64,000 nt of DNA from Anaerolineae bacterium (GTDB taxonomy: Bacteria; Desulfobacterota; Desulfobacteria; Desulfobacterales; ETH-SRB1), in the NCBI GenBank assembly GCA_035529315.1, contig DATKWZ010000001.1, forward strand, positions 47,685 through 111,684, in the 5' to 3' direction. Position 1 is the first letter of the stretch. The number at the start of each line of letters is the position of its first letter. The translations under genes and the position numbers were made by a program. The notes below the pieces were generated by a model that was given only the letters and a program-made list of their open reading frames with translations, did not search any database and was not told the origin of the DNA. Shown in pieces: positions 6,757 through 17,236 of the stretch.

Positions 6757-8141
6757 CAGAAATTAAGCGTGTAGTTGATCAGGTTAGCCGAGATAAGGGT
6801 ATTGAGCGCAAAGTTCTTATTAAGGCTCTTGAAGAGGCATTAAGATCGGCTGCTAAAAAAAAGTTTGGAAGCAAAGTCGATATTGAAGTGCAATATAACG
6901 AAGAAACCGGTGAGATAGAGGTGTTCCAGTTTAAAGAGGTCGTGGAGGAGGTAACCGAACCTGATCTTCAAGTCAGCATGGCAGAAGGACGCAATCTGGA
7001 TCCGGAATGTGCTGTTGGAGACAGCCTTGGCACAAAAATGGATACCTCAACCTTTGGCAGGATAGCTGCGCAGTCAGCCAAACAGGTTATTATTCAGAAG
7101 ATGAAGGATGCGGAAAATGATGCGATTTACGCCAGCTACATCGACCGGAAAGGTGAAATAATAAATGGAATTGTCCAGCGCATCGACCGCGGTAATATCA
7201 TTGTTAATCTTGGTCATACCGAAGGTATTCTTCCAGCCAGAGAGCAGGTTCCAAAAGAGACATATCGACGTGGAGATCGAATTAGAGCGCATATAATTGA
7301 TGTGTTGCGTGACACTCGCGGGCCGCAGATAGTTCTTTCCAGAACACACCCTAATTTTCTTGTTAATCTTTTTAAAACAGAAGTTCCTGAAATTAATGAA
7401 GGGATTGTTAAGGTCATGGGCACGGCTCGTGAACCAGGAGTCAGGGCAAAATTTGCGGTAGTATCAAATGATTCTGATATAGATCCGGTCGGAGCATGTG
7501 TTGGAATGAAAGGAAGCCGTGTGCAGAATGTTGTTCAGGAGCTCAGAGGTGAGAAGATAGACATTATATCCTGGCATATTGATCCTGCAAAATTTGTGTG
7601 CAATGCTCTGGCGCCTGCTGAAATATCCAGGGTAATTATTGATGAAGAGAATCGTTCAATGGAAGTAATAGTCCCTGACGAATTCCTGTCAATAGCTATT
7701 GGGAAAAATGGCCAGAACGTGAGGCTTGCTTCAAAATTGACCAAATGGCACCTTGATGTCATAAGTGAGGCGCGTTATAGCAAGGCCATGCAAAACGGTT
7801 ACGATTCTTTAGTGGCATTGACCGGAGTAAGCATAAGCATGGCGGACACACTGTATGAAAAGGGCTATTTTTCTGCTGAAGAATTAAGCAAAGCTGCTCC
7901 GGAAGATTTGATTCAGACCAGAGAGATTGATACAACAAAAAAAGCCGAAAAACTAATCAAAACCGCAAAGGATTATTTGGCAAATATAAAAGAAATTAAG
8001 GCAACATCTGAAGAAGAATTATCTGACGATTCGCATGAGCCGGCCAACCGAAACGGATCAGAGCCTTTATCATTATCAGATGATCAAAAAGATTCCGGAG
8101 AAGAAGCGGACAAAGAAGAAAATGTATTGAAAAAGGATTAA
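6747..8141 (+). CDS. nusA: Transcription termination/antitermination factor NusA
   Basis: A 464-residue RNA polymerase-associated factor. Order of domains: N-terminal polymerase-binding domain (1-125), S1 domain (about 133-200, GIVQRIDRGNIIVNLG), two KH domains (GVRAKFAVVSNDSDIDPVGACVG and VPDEFLSIAIGKNGQNVRLA), then one helix-hairpin-helix region and an acidic tail (about 420-464, rich in E, D, S). Overlap with rimP and position before infB match the common bacterial operon. Length is between short Gram-positive and long E. coli forms. Confidence 0.96.
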   Translation: MLITEIKRVVDQVSRDKGIERKVLIKALEEALRSAAKKKFGSKVDIEVQYNEETGEIEVFQFKEVVEEVTEPDLQVSMAEGRNLDPECAVGDSLGTKMDTSTFGRIAAQSAKQVIIQKMKDAENDAIYASYIDRKGEIINGIVQRIDRGNIIVNLGHTEGILPAREQVPKETYRRGDRIRAHIIDVLRDTRGPQIVLSRTHPNFLVNLFKTEVPEINEGIVKVMGTAREPGVRAKFAVVSNDSDIDPVGACVGMKGSRVQNVVQELRGEKIDIISWHIDPAKFVCNALAPAEISRVIIDEENRSMEVIVPDEFLSIAIGKNGQNVRLASKLTKWHLDVISEARYSKAMQNGYDSLVALTGVSISMADTLYEKGYFSAEELSKAAPEDLIQTREIDTTKKAEKLIKTAKDYLANIKEIKATSEEELSDDSHEPANRNGSEPLSLSDDQKDSGEEADKEENVLKKD

Positions 8142-8194
8142 TGTCATGCCAAGGAATGCAATAGCATTAAAACAATTAAACTTTAGGAGGATTG

Positions 8195-10768
8195 ATGGCA
8201 AAAATCAGAGTATATGAGTTTGCCAAGACTCTTAACATAGAAAACAAGATGCTCCTTGAAAAGTTAAGGGATATGGGCGTTTCTGTAAAGAGCCATATGA
8301 GTGCTCTGAATGAAGAGACAATGGCCAGAGTCAGGGCCGAGCTTTTCGGCCCAAAGCCTCAGGAGATTGAGATTACGCGCGTTAAACCAACCGTTATTCG
8401 AAGACGCGCAACACCTGTTAAGGCAAAAGTGGTGGATGCTGAAGCAGTGCCTTTGGAAGATGTAACTCTTCTTGAAAAGAAGGTTGAAGAAAAACCGGTT
8501 GAGAAAAAGGTTGCTGAAAAAGCGGTCGCTAAAAAGAAGAAAGATCTTCCCAAAATAATCGAAGAGCCTAAGCAAGCTGTTGAATCTGTTGAGCCGCAAA
8601 AAAAGGAGAAGGTCGCTGCTGGATTAAAACCCGCAAAGGTCCTGAAACCTAAAAAAGGGCTAAAGAAAGAGGTCCCTGCGAAGATCATAAAGATGCCGAT
8701 AACTCCCGAGAAAAGGGTTAAGATTGAGCCAAAACCCGAGCCTGAGTTAAAACCTGAAAAAAAACCGGCTGAGATAACCGAAGTCCCTGTTAAAAAACAC
8801 AAGAAAAAGGTCGAAAAAAAGAAGCCGGAAGAAGCTGTTGAGGACAGAAAGTTTTTAAAAAAGAAAATCTCTTTTCGAAAAAAAGAGATCGTGGAAGGCA
8901 AAGACCTTTATGCCAAGGGATATCCCGGCAGAAAAGGCCGCAAGGGGGCTAAGGGAAGAATAGCAGCTTATGGCCAAAAGCCATTGATTACCACGCCTAA
9001 AGCCATTAAACGGAGGATTAAAATTGACGATGCTATTGTTGTATCGGATTTGGCTAAGCGCATGGGAGTTAAAGCAGGTGAAATAATAAAAAAACTTATG
9101 TCATTAGGCGTTATGGCAACCCTTAACCATGCAATAGACTTTGATACAGCGGCTATTGTTGCCGAAGAATTTAATTATGAAGTCGAACAAGCCACTTCTG
9201 TAGAAAAATTTATTTTAAAAACCGAAAAGGATGATCCTGACAAGCTGATTGTCAGGCCGCCTGTTGTTACTGTTATGGGGCATGTGGATCATGGTAAAAC
9301 ATCTCTCCTCGATGTGATACGTAAAAGCCATGTAACCGATACCGAAGCCGGTGGTATTACGCAACACATAGGCGCATATTGTGTTTCTACAGATAAAGGG
9401 CAAATCGTCTTTTTAGACACTCCAGGGCATGAAGCTTTTAGTGCAATGCGTGCACGCGGGGCCAAAGTTACAGATATTGTAATTCTTGTTGTTGCTGCCG
9501 ACGACGGTGTTATGCCACAGACGATCGAGGCTGTTAATCACGCAAAGGTCGCAAAAGTGCCGATAATTGTAGCTGTTAACAAGATCGACAAACCAGGTGC
9601 GGATCCTGAACGCGTTAAACGTGAACTATCCGACCTGGGACTTGTGCCAGAGGATTGGGGAGGAGATGTTTTCTTTATTAATGTTTCCGCCAAGGAGAAT
9701 ATCGGCATAAACGATCTGCTTGATATGATACTCTTTCAGGCGGAATTATTGGAGCTAAAGGCCAATCCTGACAAGCTGTCAAATGGTCATGTGGTTGAAT
9801 CAAAAATTGATCCTGGCAGAGGGGCTGTTGCCACAGTGCTTGTGCAGGAAGGCACTCTTCGTGTGGGTGATACGTTAGTTTGTGGAATACACTATGGAAA
9901 GGTTCGAGCCATATTGAACGACAGGGGGTATATGATTAAATCCGCGGGGCCATCAATGCCTGTGGAGGTAGTCGGCCTTTCTGGTGTGCCTGATGCCGGA
10001 GACGATTTTATTGCTCTTTCCGATGATAAAAAAGCAAAGCAGGTCAGCCTGCATCGTATTCAGGAGCAGCGATCCAGAGAACTGGCAAAAACAGGCAGAT
10101 TAAGCCTGAGCCTTGAAAAACTTTATGAGAGCATGCAGGAAGGCGAAACTAAGGAGTTGAATCTTATAATAAAGACAGATGTGCAAGGCTCTATCGAGGC
10201 GCTTGCGGATTCTCTCACAAAACTTTCCAATGATGAAGTTAAAATAAATGTCATCCATTCAGCTACCGGAACTATAAGCGAATCGGATATTTCTCTGGCA
10301 GCGGTATCAAAAGCGATAATTATCGGCTTTAATGTACGCTCAAACCCAAAGGTTCAGGCGTATGCAAATGAGGAAAATGTCGATATACGTTATCATAAGA
10401 TTATCTATAATGTTATCAAGGAGATAAAGGATGCTATCCTTGGCATGATGTCTTCTGCTTTTGAAGAACGGATTTTGGGCAGAGCCGAAATTCGCGAAGT
10501 TTTTCATATCCCCAAAATCGGCAAGGTCGGCGGTTGTTATGTGACCGATGGGAAGGTTGAGCGAGGAAGATCCGCGCGTGTTCTTAGAGACGGCGTCATC
10601 TGTTATGACGGCAAGATTTCTTCACTGCACCGTTTTAAAGACGATGCCAAGGAGGTCCAGAGCGGCTATGAATGCGGAATCGGCATTGAAAAATACAACG
10701 ATATTAAGGTCGGCGATATAATTGAATGCTACTACCTGGAAGAGATTAAACCTAAGATGGAAGAATAA
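8195..10768 (+). CDS. infB: Translation initiation factor IF-2
   Basis: GTPase that brings initiator tRNA to the 30S subunit. 857 residues from ATG 8195, which follows AGGAGG (8185-8190). N-terminal domain [11 protein letters not shown], then a long Lys/Glu/Pro-rich linker (about 60-240) with low complexity, a second IF2_N domain near 285-340, and the G domain with GHVDHGKT (362-369), DTPGHEAF and NKIDKP. Beta-barrel domains and the C-terminal tRNA-binding region follow. Intact and typical. Confidence 0.97.
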   Translation: MAKIRVYEFAKTLNIENKMLLEKLRDMGVSVKSHMSALNEETMARVRAELFGPKPQEIEITRVKPTVIRRRATPVKAKVVDAEAVPLEDVTLLEKKVEEKPVEKKVAEKAVAKKKKDLPKIIEEPKQAVESVEPQKKEKVAAGLKPAKVLKPKKGLKKEVPAKIIKMPITPEKRVKIEPKPEPELKPEKKPAEITEVPVKKHKKKVEKKKPEEAVEDRKFLKKKISFRKKEIVEGKDLYAKGYPGRKGRKGAKGRIAAYGQKPLITTPKAIKRRIKIDDAIVVSDLAKRMGVKAGEIIKKLMSLGVMATLNHAIDFDTAAIVAEEFNYEVEQATSVEKFILKTEKDDPDKLIVRPPVVTVMGHVDHGKTSLLDVIRKSHVTDTEAGGITQHIGAYCVSTDKGQIVFLDTPGHEAFSAMRARGAKVTDIVILVVAADDGVMPQTIEAVNHAKVAKVPIIVAVNKIDKPGADPERVKRELSDLGLVPEDWGGDVFFINVSAKENIGINDLLDMILFQAELLELKANPDKLSNGHVVESKIDPGRGAVATVLVQEGTLRVGDTLVCGIHYGKVRAILNDRGYMIKSAGPSMPVEVVGLSGVPDAGDDFIALSDDKKAKQVSLHRIQEQRSRELAKTGRLSLSLEKLYESMQEGETKELNLIIKTDVQGSIEALADSLTKLSNDEVKINVIHSATGTISESDISLAAVSKAIIIGFNVRSNPKVQAYANEENVDIRYHKIIYNVIKEIKDAILGMMSSAFEERILGRAEIREVFHIPKIGKVGGCYVTDGKVERGRSARVLRDGVICYDGKISSLHRFKDDAKEVQSGYECGIGIEKYNDIKVGDIIECYYLEEIKPKMEE

Positions 10769-10850
10769 ACCATTATTTGCTAAGGCAGGTAGATTTGTCG
10801 GGACTAAAAAGCAAAGGATTTAAAACCGGCGAATAAAAAAATAAGAAACT

Positions 10851-11138
10851 ATGGTTGTCGGTTCAGGGATTATTGTATTCAGGCTGCATGACTGTCGTTC
10901 TTTAAAAGGCAAAAGAACGATTGTCAAATCGATTATCAGCCGGTTGCGAAACAATTTTAATGCTTCGGTTGCCGAGGTTGGCTCAAATGATATCCATCAA
11001 AGAGCTGAAATAGGTTTTGTTCTGGTCGGCAACAACAAGGCAGTGATTAATTCTAAGATTGACAAAATATTCAACATGGCAGACGAGTTGGGGCTGGCCG
11101 AGATAATTGATAGCAAAATGGAGATTGTCAATTTATGA
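10851..11138 (+). CDS. YlxP-like protein (DUF503)
   Basis: A 95-residue protein with the family's LHDCRSLKGKRTIVKSI motif and NASVAEVG. DUF503 proteins often lie between infB and rbfA, as here; their function is unknown, a role in RNA or ribosome biology being suggested only by context. It ends in a 4-base overlap with rbfA (ATGA). About 80 bases of A/T-rich sequence separate it from infB. Confidence 0.9.
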   Translation: MVVGSGIIVFRLHDCRSLKGKRTIVKSIISRLRNNFNASVAEVGSNDIHQRAEIGFVLVGNNKAVINSKIDKIFNMADELGLAEIIDSKMEIVNL

Positions 11139-11485
11139 AATGCTTTTCACGATCCGATAGAGTAAGCGGCCAGATACAAAAAAATCTGTCGGAACTGCTG
11201 AAAAAAAGCATTAAAGATCCTCGCCTTGAGATGGTTACGATTACCAGTGTAAAGATGTCTCAAGACTTAAGGATTGCCCGTGTATACTTTGTTTCTTCAG
11301 GAGATAAAACAAGCAGAAAACAGGCAGTCCAAGGTTTTAAGAGCGCTCTTGGATATGTAAAACGGATTCTTGCCGCTAAACTGGGCTTGCGTTACATGCC
11401 TGATCTGCATTTTTTTTATGATGAATCTTTTGATTATGGATCGCACATAGACCATATGTTAAAATTAATAAAAACTGATGATTAA
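11135..11485 (+). CDS. rbfA: 30S ribosome-binding factor RbfA
   Basis: A 116-residue KH-like cold-shock and 16S maturation factor. It shows SDRVSGQIQKNLSELL, then IKDPRLEMVTITSVKMSQDLRIA and the terminal DLHFFYDESFDYGSHID pattern. It overlaps the DUF503 gene by 4 bases and the next gene by 8, pointing to tight coupling. Confidence 0.95.
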   Translation: MKCFSRSDRVSGQIQKNLSELLKKSIKDPRLEMVTITSVKMSQDLRIARVYFVSSGDKTSRKQAVQGFKSALGYVKRILAAKLGLRYMPDLHFFYDESFDYGSHIDHMLKLIKTDD

Positions 11486-12446
11486 TCAGATAATACAACA
11501 CTTGAAAAACAGTAATAATATTTTTCTTTGTTCCCATATTAATCCGGATGGAGATGCGATAGCCTCTATGATTGCCATGGGGCTTTCACTTGCTTTATGG
11601 CAAAAAAAAATAACCCTTTATAACGAAAGCCCAATTCCTGCTGTTTATAGTTTTTTGCCTTCAGTCAAACGTATTGTGCGGCACATTGACAGACAAACCA
11701 TATATGATACCGCAATTGTTCTTGATTGTGGCGATTTGCATCGTGTGGGGAAGGCAGCTTCATTTGTAAGCCGTATTCCGGTCCTCATCAATATTGACCA
11801 TCACCTTTCCAATAACAGCTTTGGCGATTTTCAGTTAATAGATTTTTCTGCATGCGCCAGCGTTGAAATCATATATCGTCTTTTAGGGGAAATGGGGTTG
11901 CCAATCAGCAAGGATATTGCTACCCTGATATATACTGGGATTTTAACCGATACAGGTTCGTTCCGTTTTTCAAATACGAACAAATCTGCTTTTACAATTT
12001 GCAGGGAAATGATAAATATTGGTGTTGATCCCTATTATATTGCCAGGAATATATATGAAACTTTATCTCCGGGTTACATTAAACTTTTACATAAGGCGCT
12101 TGGCTCTATAGAGATATCAAAAAACGGTAAACTATCAATGATAACGCTTACGAAGGAGATGTTAGATAAAACCGGAGCTCGGCCTGAAGAGGTAAACGGT
12201 CTGATAGATTACGCAAAGGCTATAAAAAATGTTAAGATAGCGGTTCTTATTCACGGTATATCTGACACGAGAGAAGAAGCGCATGGCCGATTTCGTGTCA
12301 GTCTCCGTTCCGATGGAACCGTTGATGTCGCTGCATTTGCCTCATCTTTTGGCGGTGGTGGGCATTACAGTGCGTCAGGATTTGCTATTGAATCTTCAAT
12401 TATTGATTTAAAAAACCTGATTTTTAATTTTGCCGAAAAAATTTGA
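11478..12446 (+). CDS. nrnA: DHH/DHHA1 phosphoesterase, NrnA-like
   Basis: A 322-residue protein with SHINPDGDAIASM near the N-terminus, VLDCGD, the DHH triad IDHH (D107-H109), GILTDTGSFRFSNT, and a C-terminal DHHA1 domain ending SFGGGGHYSASGFAI. Such enzymes degrade nanoRNA (oligoribonucleotides) and in some cases dephosphorylate pAp. The position between rbfA and truB is the usual one. The stop TGA shares one base with the truB ATG. Confidence 0.92.
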   Translation: MINQIIQHLKNSNNIFLCSHINPDGDAIASMIAMGLSLALWQKKITLYNESPIPAVYSFLPSVKRIVRHIDRQTIYDTAIVLDCGDLHRVGKAASFVSRIPVLINIDHHLSNNSFGDFQLIDFSACASVEIIYRLLGEMGLPISKDIATLIYTGILTDTGSFRFSNTNKSAFTICREMINIGVDPYYIARNIYETLSPGYIKLLHKALGSIEISKNGKLSMITLTKEMLDKTGARPEEVNGLIDYAKAIKNVKIAVLIHGISDTREEAHGRFRVSLRSDGTVDVAAFASSFGGGGHYSASGFAIESSIIDLKNLIFNFAEKI

Positions 12447-13357
12447 TGCAGCATCGATTAAACGGGATTTTAGTTGTAGATAAATCGCCAGATATGACTT
12501 CCGCCAAAGTTGTAGCCCATGTTAAAAAACTGCTTGGTGCAGAAAAAGTCGGACATGCCGGCACCCTTGATCCGTTTGCAACAGGTGTATTGGTCTGCTG
12601 CCTCAATGATGCTACAAAGCTTTGCAGGTTTTTATTGCACGACAAAAAAAAATATGTGGCGGTTATTCATCTTGGGGTTGAAACAGATACGCAGGATTTT
12701 ACAGGAAATATAATTTCAACATCCGATAAAACGACATTTACGGATAAGAAGTTACGTCTAACATTTAAGCAATTTGAAGGGGCTATCAAACAATGGCCTC
12801 CGGTTTATTCGGCGTTAAAACATAAAGGGGTTCCATTATACAAGCTTGCGCGAAGAGGCAAGCCTGTTCAGAAAGAGGCAAGGAGTGTTTTTCTTTCATA
12901 TATTAAAATACTTGAGATAAGTTTACCTTTGATACGTTTTGAGGTGTCCTGCTCTGCGGGAACATATATCAGGACGCTATGCGCAGATATTGGGGCGGCT
13001 CTTGGATGCGGAGGGTGCCTTGAAGAGCTAAGAAGGATTGAAAGCAGTGGATTTACAATCAGCCAGGCTTTAACACTGCCGGAAATGGAGGATCTTCATT
13101 TATCGCATAAGCTTTCAGATCGGTTAATAAGTATGTCAGACGTGTTGCAATATATGCCCAGGCATATCGCCGATAATCTTTTGACTGATAAGTTAAAACA
13201 TGGCAGCATAATTACCAGGCAGGATATTATTTTACAACAAACGGATATTTATGAAGATTTCATCAAGATTATGGACACTGATGATAATCTTATAGCAATA
13301 TTAAATCTGGAAAAAGATAGCGACAAATATCATTATTGCTGTGTTTTCCCAAAATAA
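12446..13357 (+). CDS. truB: tRNA pseudouridine(55) synthase TruB
   Basis: Forms pseudouridine 55 in the T-loop of tRNAs. 303 residues from ATG 12446 (a TTG three bases upstream is less likely). Landmarks: GILVVDKSPDMTSAKVV, GHAGTLDPFATGVL with catalytic Asp42, QWPPVYSALKHKGVPLYKLAR, and SCSAGTYIRTLCADIG. The C-terminal PUA-like region is present. It is directly coupled to nrnA and followed by rpsO. Confidence 0.95.
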   Translation: MQHRLNGILVVDKSPDMTSAKVVAHVKKLLGAEKVGHAGTLDPFATGVLVCCLNDATKLCRFLLHDKKKYVAVIHLGVETDTQDFTGNIISTSDKTTFTDKKLRLTFKQFEGAIKQWPPVYSALKHKGVPLYKLARRGKPVQKEARSVFLSYIKILEISLPLIRFEVSCSAGTYIRTLCADIGAALGCGGCLEELRRIESSGFTISQALTLPEMEDLHLSHKLSDRLISMSDVLQYMPRHIADNLLTDKLKHGSIITRQDIILQQTDIYEDFIKIMDTDDNLIAILNLEKDSDKYHYCCVFPK

Positions 13358-13397
13358 TATAATATAAAATATTTATTAAAAGGAGGAGGCAAATAAA

Positions 13398-13667
13398 GTG
13401 GTTCAGACATCGGAAATTAAAAAAGATCTTATTAATCAATATAAATTGCATGAAACCGATACAGGTTCACCCGAGGTTCAGATCGGGCTTCTGACACATC
13501 GTATCGTATATCTTACTGAACACTTGAAGGTTCACAAAAAGGATCATCATTCCAGAAGAGGTTTGCTGGTTTTGGTTGGAAGGCGACGCAGACTTTTAAA
13601 TTACGTTAAAAACAATGATGTGAAGCGATATCGCTTGATCATTCAAAACATGGGGCTGAGAAGATAA
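13398..13667 (+). CDS. rpsO: Ribosomal protein S15
   Basis: 89 residues, the family's standard length. Starts at GTG 13398 after AGGAGGAGG. The 16S-binding signature is complete: [39 protein letters not shown] and [14 protein letters not shown] end. Between truB and pnp, the classical rpsO-pnp order, although a palindromic repeat separates it from pnp. Confidence 0.97.
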   Translation: MVQTSEIKKDLINQYKLHETDTGSPEVQIGLLTHRIVYLTEHLKVHKKDHHSRRGLLVLVGRRRRLLNYVKNNDVKRYRLIIQNMGLRR

Positions 13668-13693
13668 CATATTTATTCAGCCGCCTTTTTTTA

Positions 13694-13810
13694 TTGATGA
13701 ATTCGTAACAAGTCATTTTTTTACCACTGAGCCCACAGAGAACATATTGATATTTTAAATGGTGTTTCCGTGTTCTTTGCGGCAAATTTGTTTTTTGCGA
13801 AGCCGTCATT
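13694..13810 (+). repeat. Palindromic repeat, CTCGTAAAAAGTC family (copy 2)
   Basis: Left end TTGATGAATTCGTAACAAGTC and right end TTTTTTGCGAAGCCGTCATTA match the ends of the copies at 4346 and 26696. The interior differs: an imperfect inverted pair of the type TTTACCACTGAGCCCACAGAG / GTGTTCTTTGCGGCAAA, a common deltaproteobacterial repeat. It fills the rpsO-pnp gap. Confidence 0.6.
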
Positions 13811-13840
13811 ATCAGTTATTAGTCTTTATAAGGAGACAAA

Positions 13841-15928
13841 ATGGAAAATATATATAAAGCCGAAGTAGGGGGAAGAACCCTAAGCATAAGTTCGGGCAAA
13901 ATTGCAAAACAGGCTTCAGGTTCGGTTGTAGTCCAATACGGAGAAACCATTGTGATGGTTTCTGTTGTATCATCCAGAGAGGAACGGGAGGTAGCTTTTT
14001 TGCCTCTTTCAGTAGAATATCAGGAAAAGATATATGCAGCAGGCCGGATACCCGGTAATTATTTCAGGCGTGAACTCGGACGCCCAAGTGAAAAAGAGAC
14101 ATTAACAGCCCGGCTGATCGACCGCCCCATCAGGCCTCTTTTCCCAAAAGGCTACTGCAGCGAAACACAGATTATCGCTCTTGTTCTTTCCATGGATCAG
14201 GAGAATGATCCCGATATTCTGGCAATGATAGGTGCCTCCGCAGCTCTTGAAATATCTGACATCCCTTTTGCCGGACCTATTGCATCTGTTCGAGTCGGCA
14301 GAATAGACGGCAAGCTTTTAATCAACCCTTCAATAAGTGAATACGAACTCTGCGATATCAATATTATTGTAGCTGGTTCTGAAACCGGAATTGTAATGGT
14401 AGAAGGCGGTGGTAACGTAGTCAATGAAGCAGATATGCTGGAGGCTATATTTTACGGGCATGAGGCATTAAAACCGATAGTTGATATGCAAAAGAAGCTA
14501 AAATCAAGCAATGGAGTTCAAAAACGTTTATTTGTCCTTCCTGAAAAAGACAAGGATCTTGTCAATAAAATCGTTCCTGAAGCATCCTCGCAGCTACTTG
14601 ATATCCTTATGATTCCCGGCAAACAAGACCGCAACAAATCTCTTAGCGTTTTCAAGTCTGATAGCTTTGCAAAACTCGGCGATGATTTTACTGAACGCAA
14701 GGATGAAGTATATGAGATATATAATGACTTAATTAAATCAATTATGCGAGATCTTATCCTTAAGGAAGGGCGCAGGATAGACAACAGAAGATTTGATGAA
14801 ATAAGGTCTGTTTCCTGTGAAGTCGGAGTGCTGCCCAGGCCTCACGGAAGCGCCCTGTTTACCAGGGGGGAAACTCAGGTATTAGGAGTGTTAACCCTTG
14901 GTTCGGGTCGTGATGAGCAGCGGGTGGAAACTTTAAGCGGGGAAGAATCCAGACCGTTTATGCTTCATTACAATTTTCCCCCTTATTCAGTTGGAGAGGC
15001 AAAACGCTTTATGGGCCCAAGCCGTAGAGATATAGGCCATGGCGGGCTGTCAACAAGAGCTATTGAAAAGGTTTTGCCGCCCAAGGAAGAATTTGATTAT
15101 ACTATTCGAATTGTTTCAGAGGTGATGGAGTCTAACGGCTCTTCATCCATGGGGACCGTATGTGCGGGTATTCTGGCCCTGATGGATGGCGGGGTTCCCA
15201 TAAAGGCCCCGGTTGCAGGCATTGCAATGGGCCTTGTAAAGGATGGAGATAATGTGGTTATACTGTCCGACATTCTTGGGGATGAAGATCATGCCGGTGA
15301 TATGGATTTTAAGGTGGCCGGCACATCTGAAGGCATAACCGCACTTCAAATGGATATTAAAATTCATGAGCTGTCAAAGAATATATTGGAAAAGGCTCTT
15401 GAACAAGCCCGTTTGGGGAGGCTTTTTATTCTTGACAGGATGCTGGAAGCATTGGAAAAGCCCAGGGACAACACCTCTCCCTATGCCCCCAGAATAATAA
15501 CTATAAATATCAATCCTGATAAAATCCGGGATCTCATAGGGCCGGGCGGGAAAATGATCAGGGCGATTCAGAGTGAAACAAACACGCAAGTTGAGGTAGA
15601 TGATACCGGTCTTGTTAAAATCGCTGCTTTTTCTCGGGAAGAATCGGATGCAGCTTTACAAGCGATAAAAGCTATTACAATGGAACCGGAGGTAGGGGCA
15701 ATTTACGAAGGCAAAGTAGTGAAAATCATGGATTTTGGCGCATTTGTCCAGATAATGCCCGGCTGTGACGGTCTTGTACATATTTCACAACTTGCCACGC
15801 AGAGGGTTGCAAAGGTTTCAGACATTGTTAAGGAAGGCGACATAATTAAAGTCAAGGTTCTCGAAGTTTCAAATGACGGGAAGATACGCCTGAGCCGCAA
15901 GGCTGTTCTGGAAGAAGAACAGGTTTAA
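13841..15928 (+). CDS. pnp: Polyribonucleotide nucleotidyltransferase (PNPase)
   Basis: A 695-residue phosphorolytic 3'-5' exoribonuclease and degradosome component. Two RNase PH domains are clear: the first starts at [19 protein letters not shown] and includes [22 protein letters not shown] sequence, the second contains [16 protein letters not shown], and [21 protein letters not shown] domain (about 555-610, [15 protein letters not shown]) and an S1 domain (about 625-690, [17 protein letters not shown]) close the protein. GGAGA precedes ATG 13841. Confidence 0.97.
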   Translation: MENIYKAEVGGRTLSISSGKIAKQASGSVVVQYGETIVMVSVVSSREEREVAFLPLSVEYQEKIYAAGRIPGNYFRRELGRPSEKETLTARLIDRPIRPLFPKGYCSETQIIALVLSMDQENDPDILAMIGASAALEISDIPFAGPIASVRVGRIDGKLLINPSISEYELCDINIIVAGSETGIVMVEGGGNVVNEADMLEAIFYGHEALKPIVDMQKKLKSSNGVQKRLFVLPEKDKDLVNKIVPEASSQLLDILMIPGKQDRNKSLSVFKSDSFAKLGDDFTERKDEVYEIYNDLIKSIMRDLILKEGRRIDNRRFDEIRSVSCEVGVLPRPHGSALFTRGETQVLGVLTLGSGRDEQRVETLSGEESRPFMLHYNFPPYSVGEAKRFMGPSRRDIGHGGLSTRAIEKVLPPKEEFDYTIRIVSEVMESNGSSSMGTVCAGILALMDGGVPIKAPVAGIAMGLVKDGDNVVILSDILGDEDHAGDMDFKVAGTSEGITALQMDIKIHELSKNILEKALEQARLGRLFILDRMLEALEKPRDNTSPYAPRIITININPDKIRDLIGPGGKMIRAIQSETNTQVEVDDTGLVKIAAFSREESDAALQAIKAITMEPEVGAIYEGKVVKIMDFGAFVQIMPGCDGLVHISQLATQRVAKVSDIVKEGDIIKVKVLEVSNDGKIRLSRKAVLEEEQV

Positions 15929-15938
15929 GGTCTGTAAC

Positions 15939-16397
15939 ATGAACCACGCCCCTATAATTAAAATACTCTGGTTAAGGCAGGACCTGCTTGAGGATATTCC
16001 TCTTCCCTGCTATATGACACCCCAGTCAGCAGGGATGGATATATGCGCAGCTGTAGAAAAAGAGATCATTGTTGAAACAGGAGGGATTGCCCTGATACCC
16101 ACCGGGTTTGCCATGGCCATCCCTACTGGGTTTGAAGCACAGATCCGCCCGAGAAGCGGGCTGGCTGTAAAGCATGGCATAGGGCTCATTAATTCACCAG
16201 GCACGATAGATGCTGACTATCGTGGCGAGGTGATGATTCCGGTTATTAATTTAGGTAAAAAGGATTACACTATTTATAGAGGCGACAGGATTGCCCAGAT
16301 GGTCATTAAAAGGGTATATCAGGCCTGCTTGCAGGTTGTTGAGCACTTGGACGAAACAATCCGCAACAACGGAGGCTTCGGTCATACTGGATTGTAA
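15939..16397 (+). CDS. dut: dUTP diphosphatase
   Basis: Hydrolyses dUTP to dUMP, keeping uracil out of DNA. The 152-residue protein has the five trimeric dUTPase motifs: SAGMDICA, RPRSGLAVKHGIG, NSPGTIDADYRGEV, GDRIAQMVI and the C-terminal RNNGGFGHTG glycine-rich motif, with normal order. It starts 10 bases after pnp and is probably co-transcribed. Confidence 0.96.
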   Translation: MNHAPIIKILWLRQDLLEDIPLPCYMTPQSAGMDICAAVEKEIIVETGGIALIPTGFAMAIPTGFEAQIRPRSGLAVKHGIGLINSPGTIDADYRGEVMIPVINLGKKDYTIYRGDRIAQMVIKRVYQACLQVVEHLDETIRNNGGFGHTGL

Positions 16398-16435
16398 AAG
16401 AAATTAAATGAGCCACCTCCTCCGGGGGTGATAAT

Positions 16436-17230
16436 TTGACTATGTATGGTAACGGCCATAACCTTTCAGCATGTATGCTGGCGAGCGGCAGCAAGGGCAA
16501 CGCAATATTTGTTTCCGACGGTTCCACCTCTATACTTATTGATGCCGGCCTTTCAGGAATAGAAATCGAACGCAGGTTAAAATCAAAAGGGCTTTGCCCT
16601 GACGATCTTGATGCTATTCTGGTATCCCATGAACATGCCGACCACATAAATGGTGTGGGGGTTCTTTCGCGCCGATTTGATTTACCCGTTTTTATCAGCA
16701 AGCAAACCTGTAAGGCCGCTTCATCACAAATAGGGAATGTCCGGGACATTGTAAACTTTGAAAGCGGCATATCCTTTTTGATAAACACACTGACAATCCA
16801 TCCCTTTTCAATATCACACGATGCAGAGGATCCCGTTGGTTTTACTATAAACCGTGACAAAACAAAAATCGGGATCGCAACCGACCTCGGGATAGCAACC
16901 TCAATGGTTAAAGAGCATCTAAGAGACTGCTCATTATTAATCCTCGAAGCCAATCATGATACAGACATGCTGATAAACGGCCCTTATCCATGGGAATTAA
17001 AACAACGGATTAAAAACAGAACCGGTCACCTTTCCAACGAAGAGTCTAAAAATCTTTTAAAGGAGGTGCGGCACGACAAACTTCAACATGTGATTTTAGC
17101 CCATATAAGCGAAACAAATAATACCTCTGAAAAAGCCTTAAATGCTGTAGGGCCGGCGCTGACAAATTACAACAGCCGGATTAGCGCTGCAACCCAGCAT
17201 GAGTCAGGAGCTCTTATACATCTCAAGTAG
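16436..17230 (+). CDS. Metallo-beta-lactamase fold hydrolase, YycJ/WalJ-like
   Basis: About 264 residues. The metal site SHEHADHINGV and later HPFSISHDAEDPVGFTI and LILEANHD follow the YycJ/Lactamase_B_2 pattern, in which members act as nucleases linked to DNA repair. GGGGGTG lies 5 bases before TTG 16436 and 11 before ATG 16442; either could be the start, changing only two residues. It ends 6 bases from the convergent ClC gene. Substrate is not deducible from sequence. Confidence 0.85.
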   Translation: MTMYGNGHNLSACMLASGSKGNAIFVSDGSTSILIDAGLSGIEIERRLKSKGLCPDDLDAILVSHEHADHINGVGVLSRRFDLPVFISKQTCKAASSQIGNVRDIVNFESGISFLINTLTIHPFSISHDAEDPVGFTINRDKTKIGIATDLGIATSMVKEHLRDCSLLILEANHDTDMLINGPYPWELKQRIKNRTGHLSNEESKNLLKEVRHDKLQHVILAHISETNNTSEKALNAVGPALTNYNSRISAATQHESGALIHLK

Positions 17231-17236
17231 TTTCTT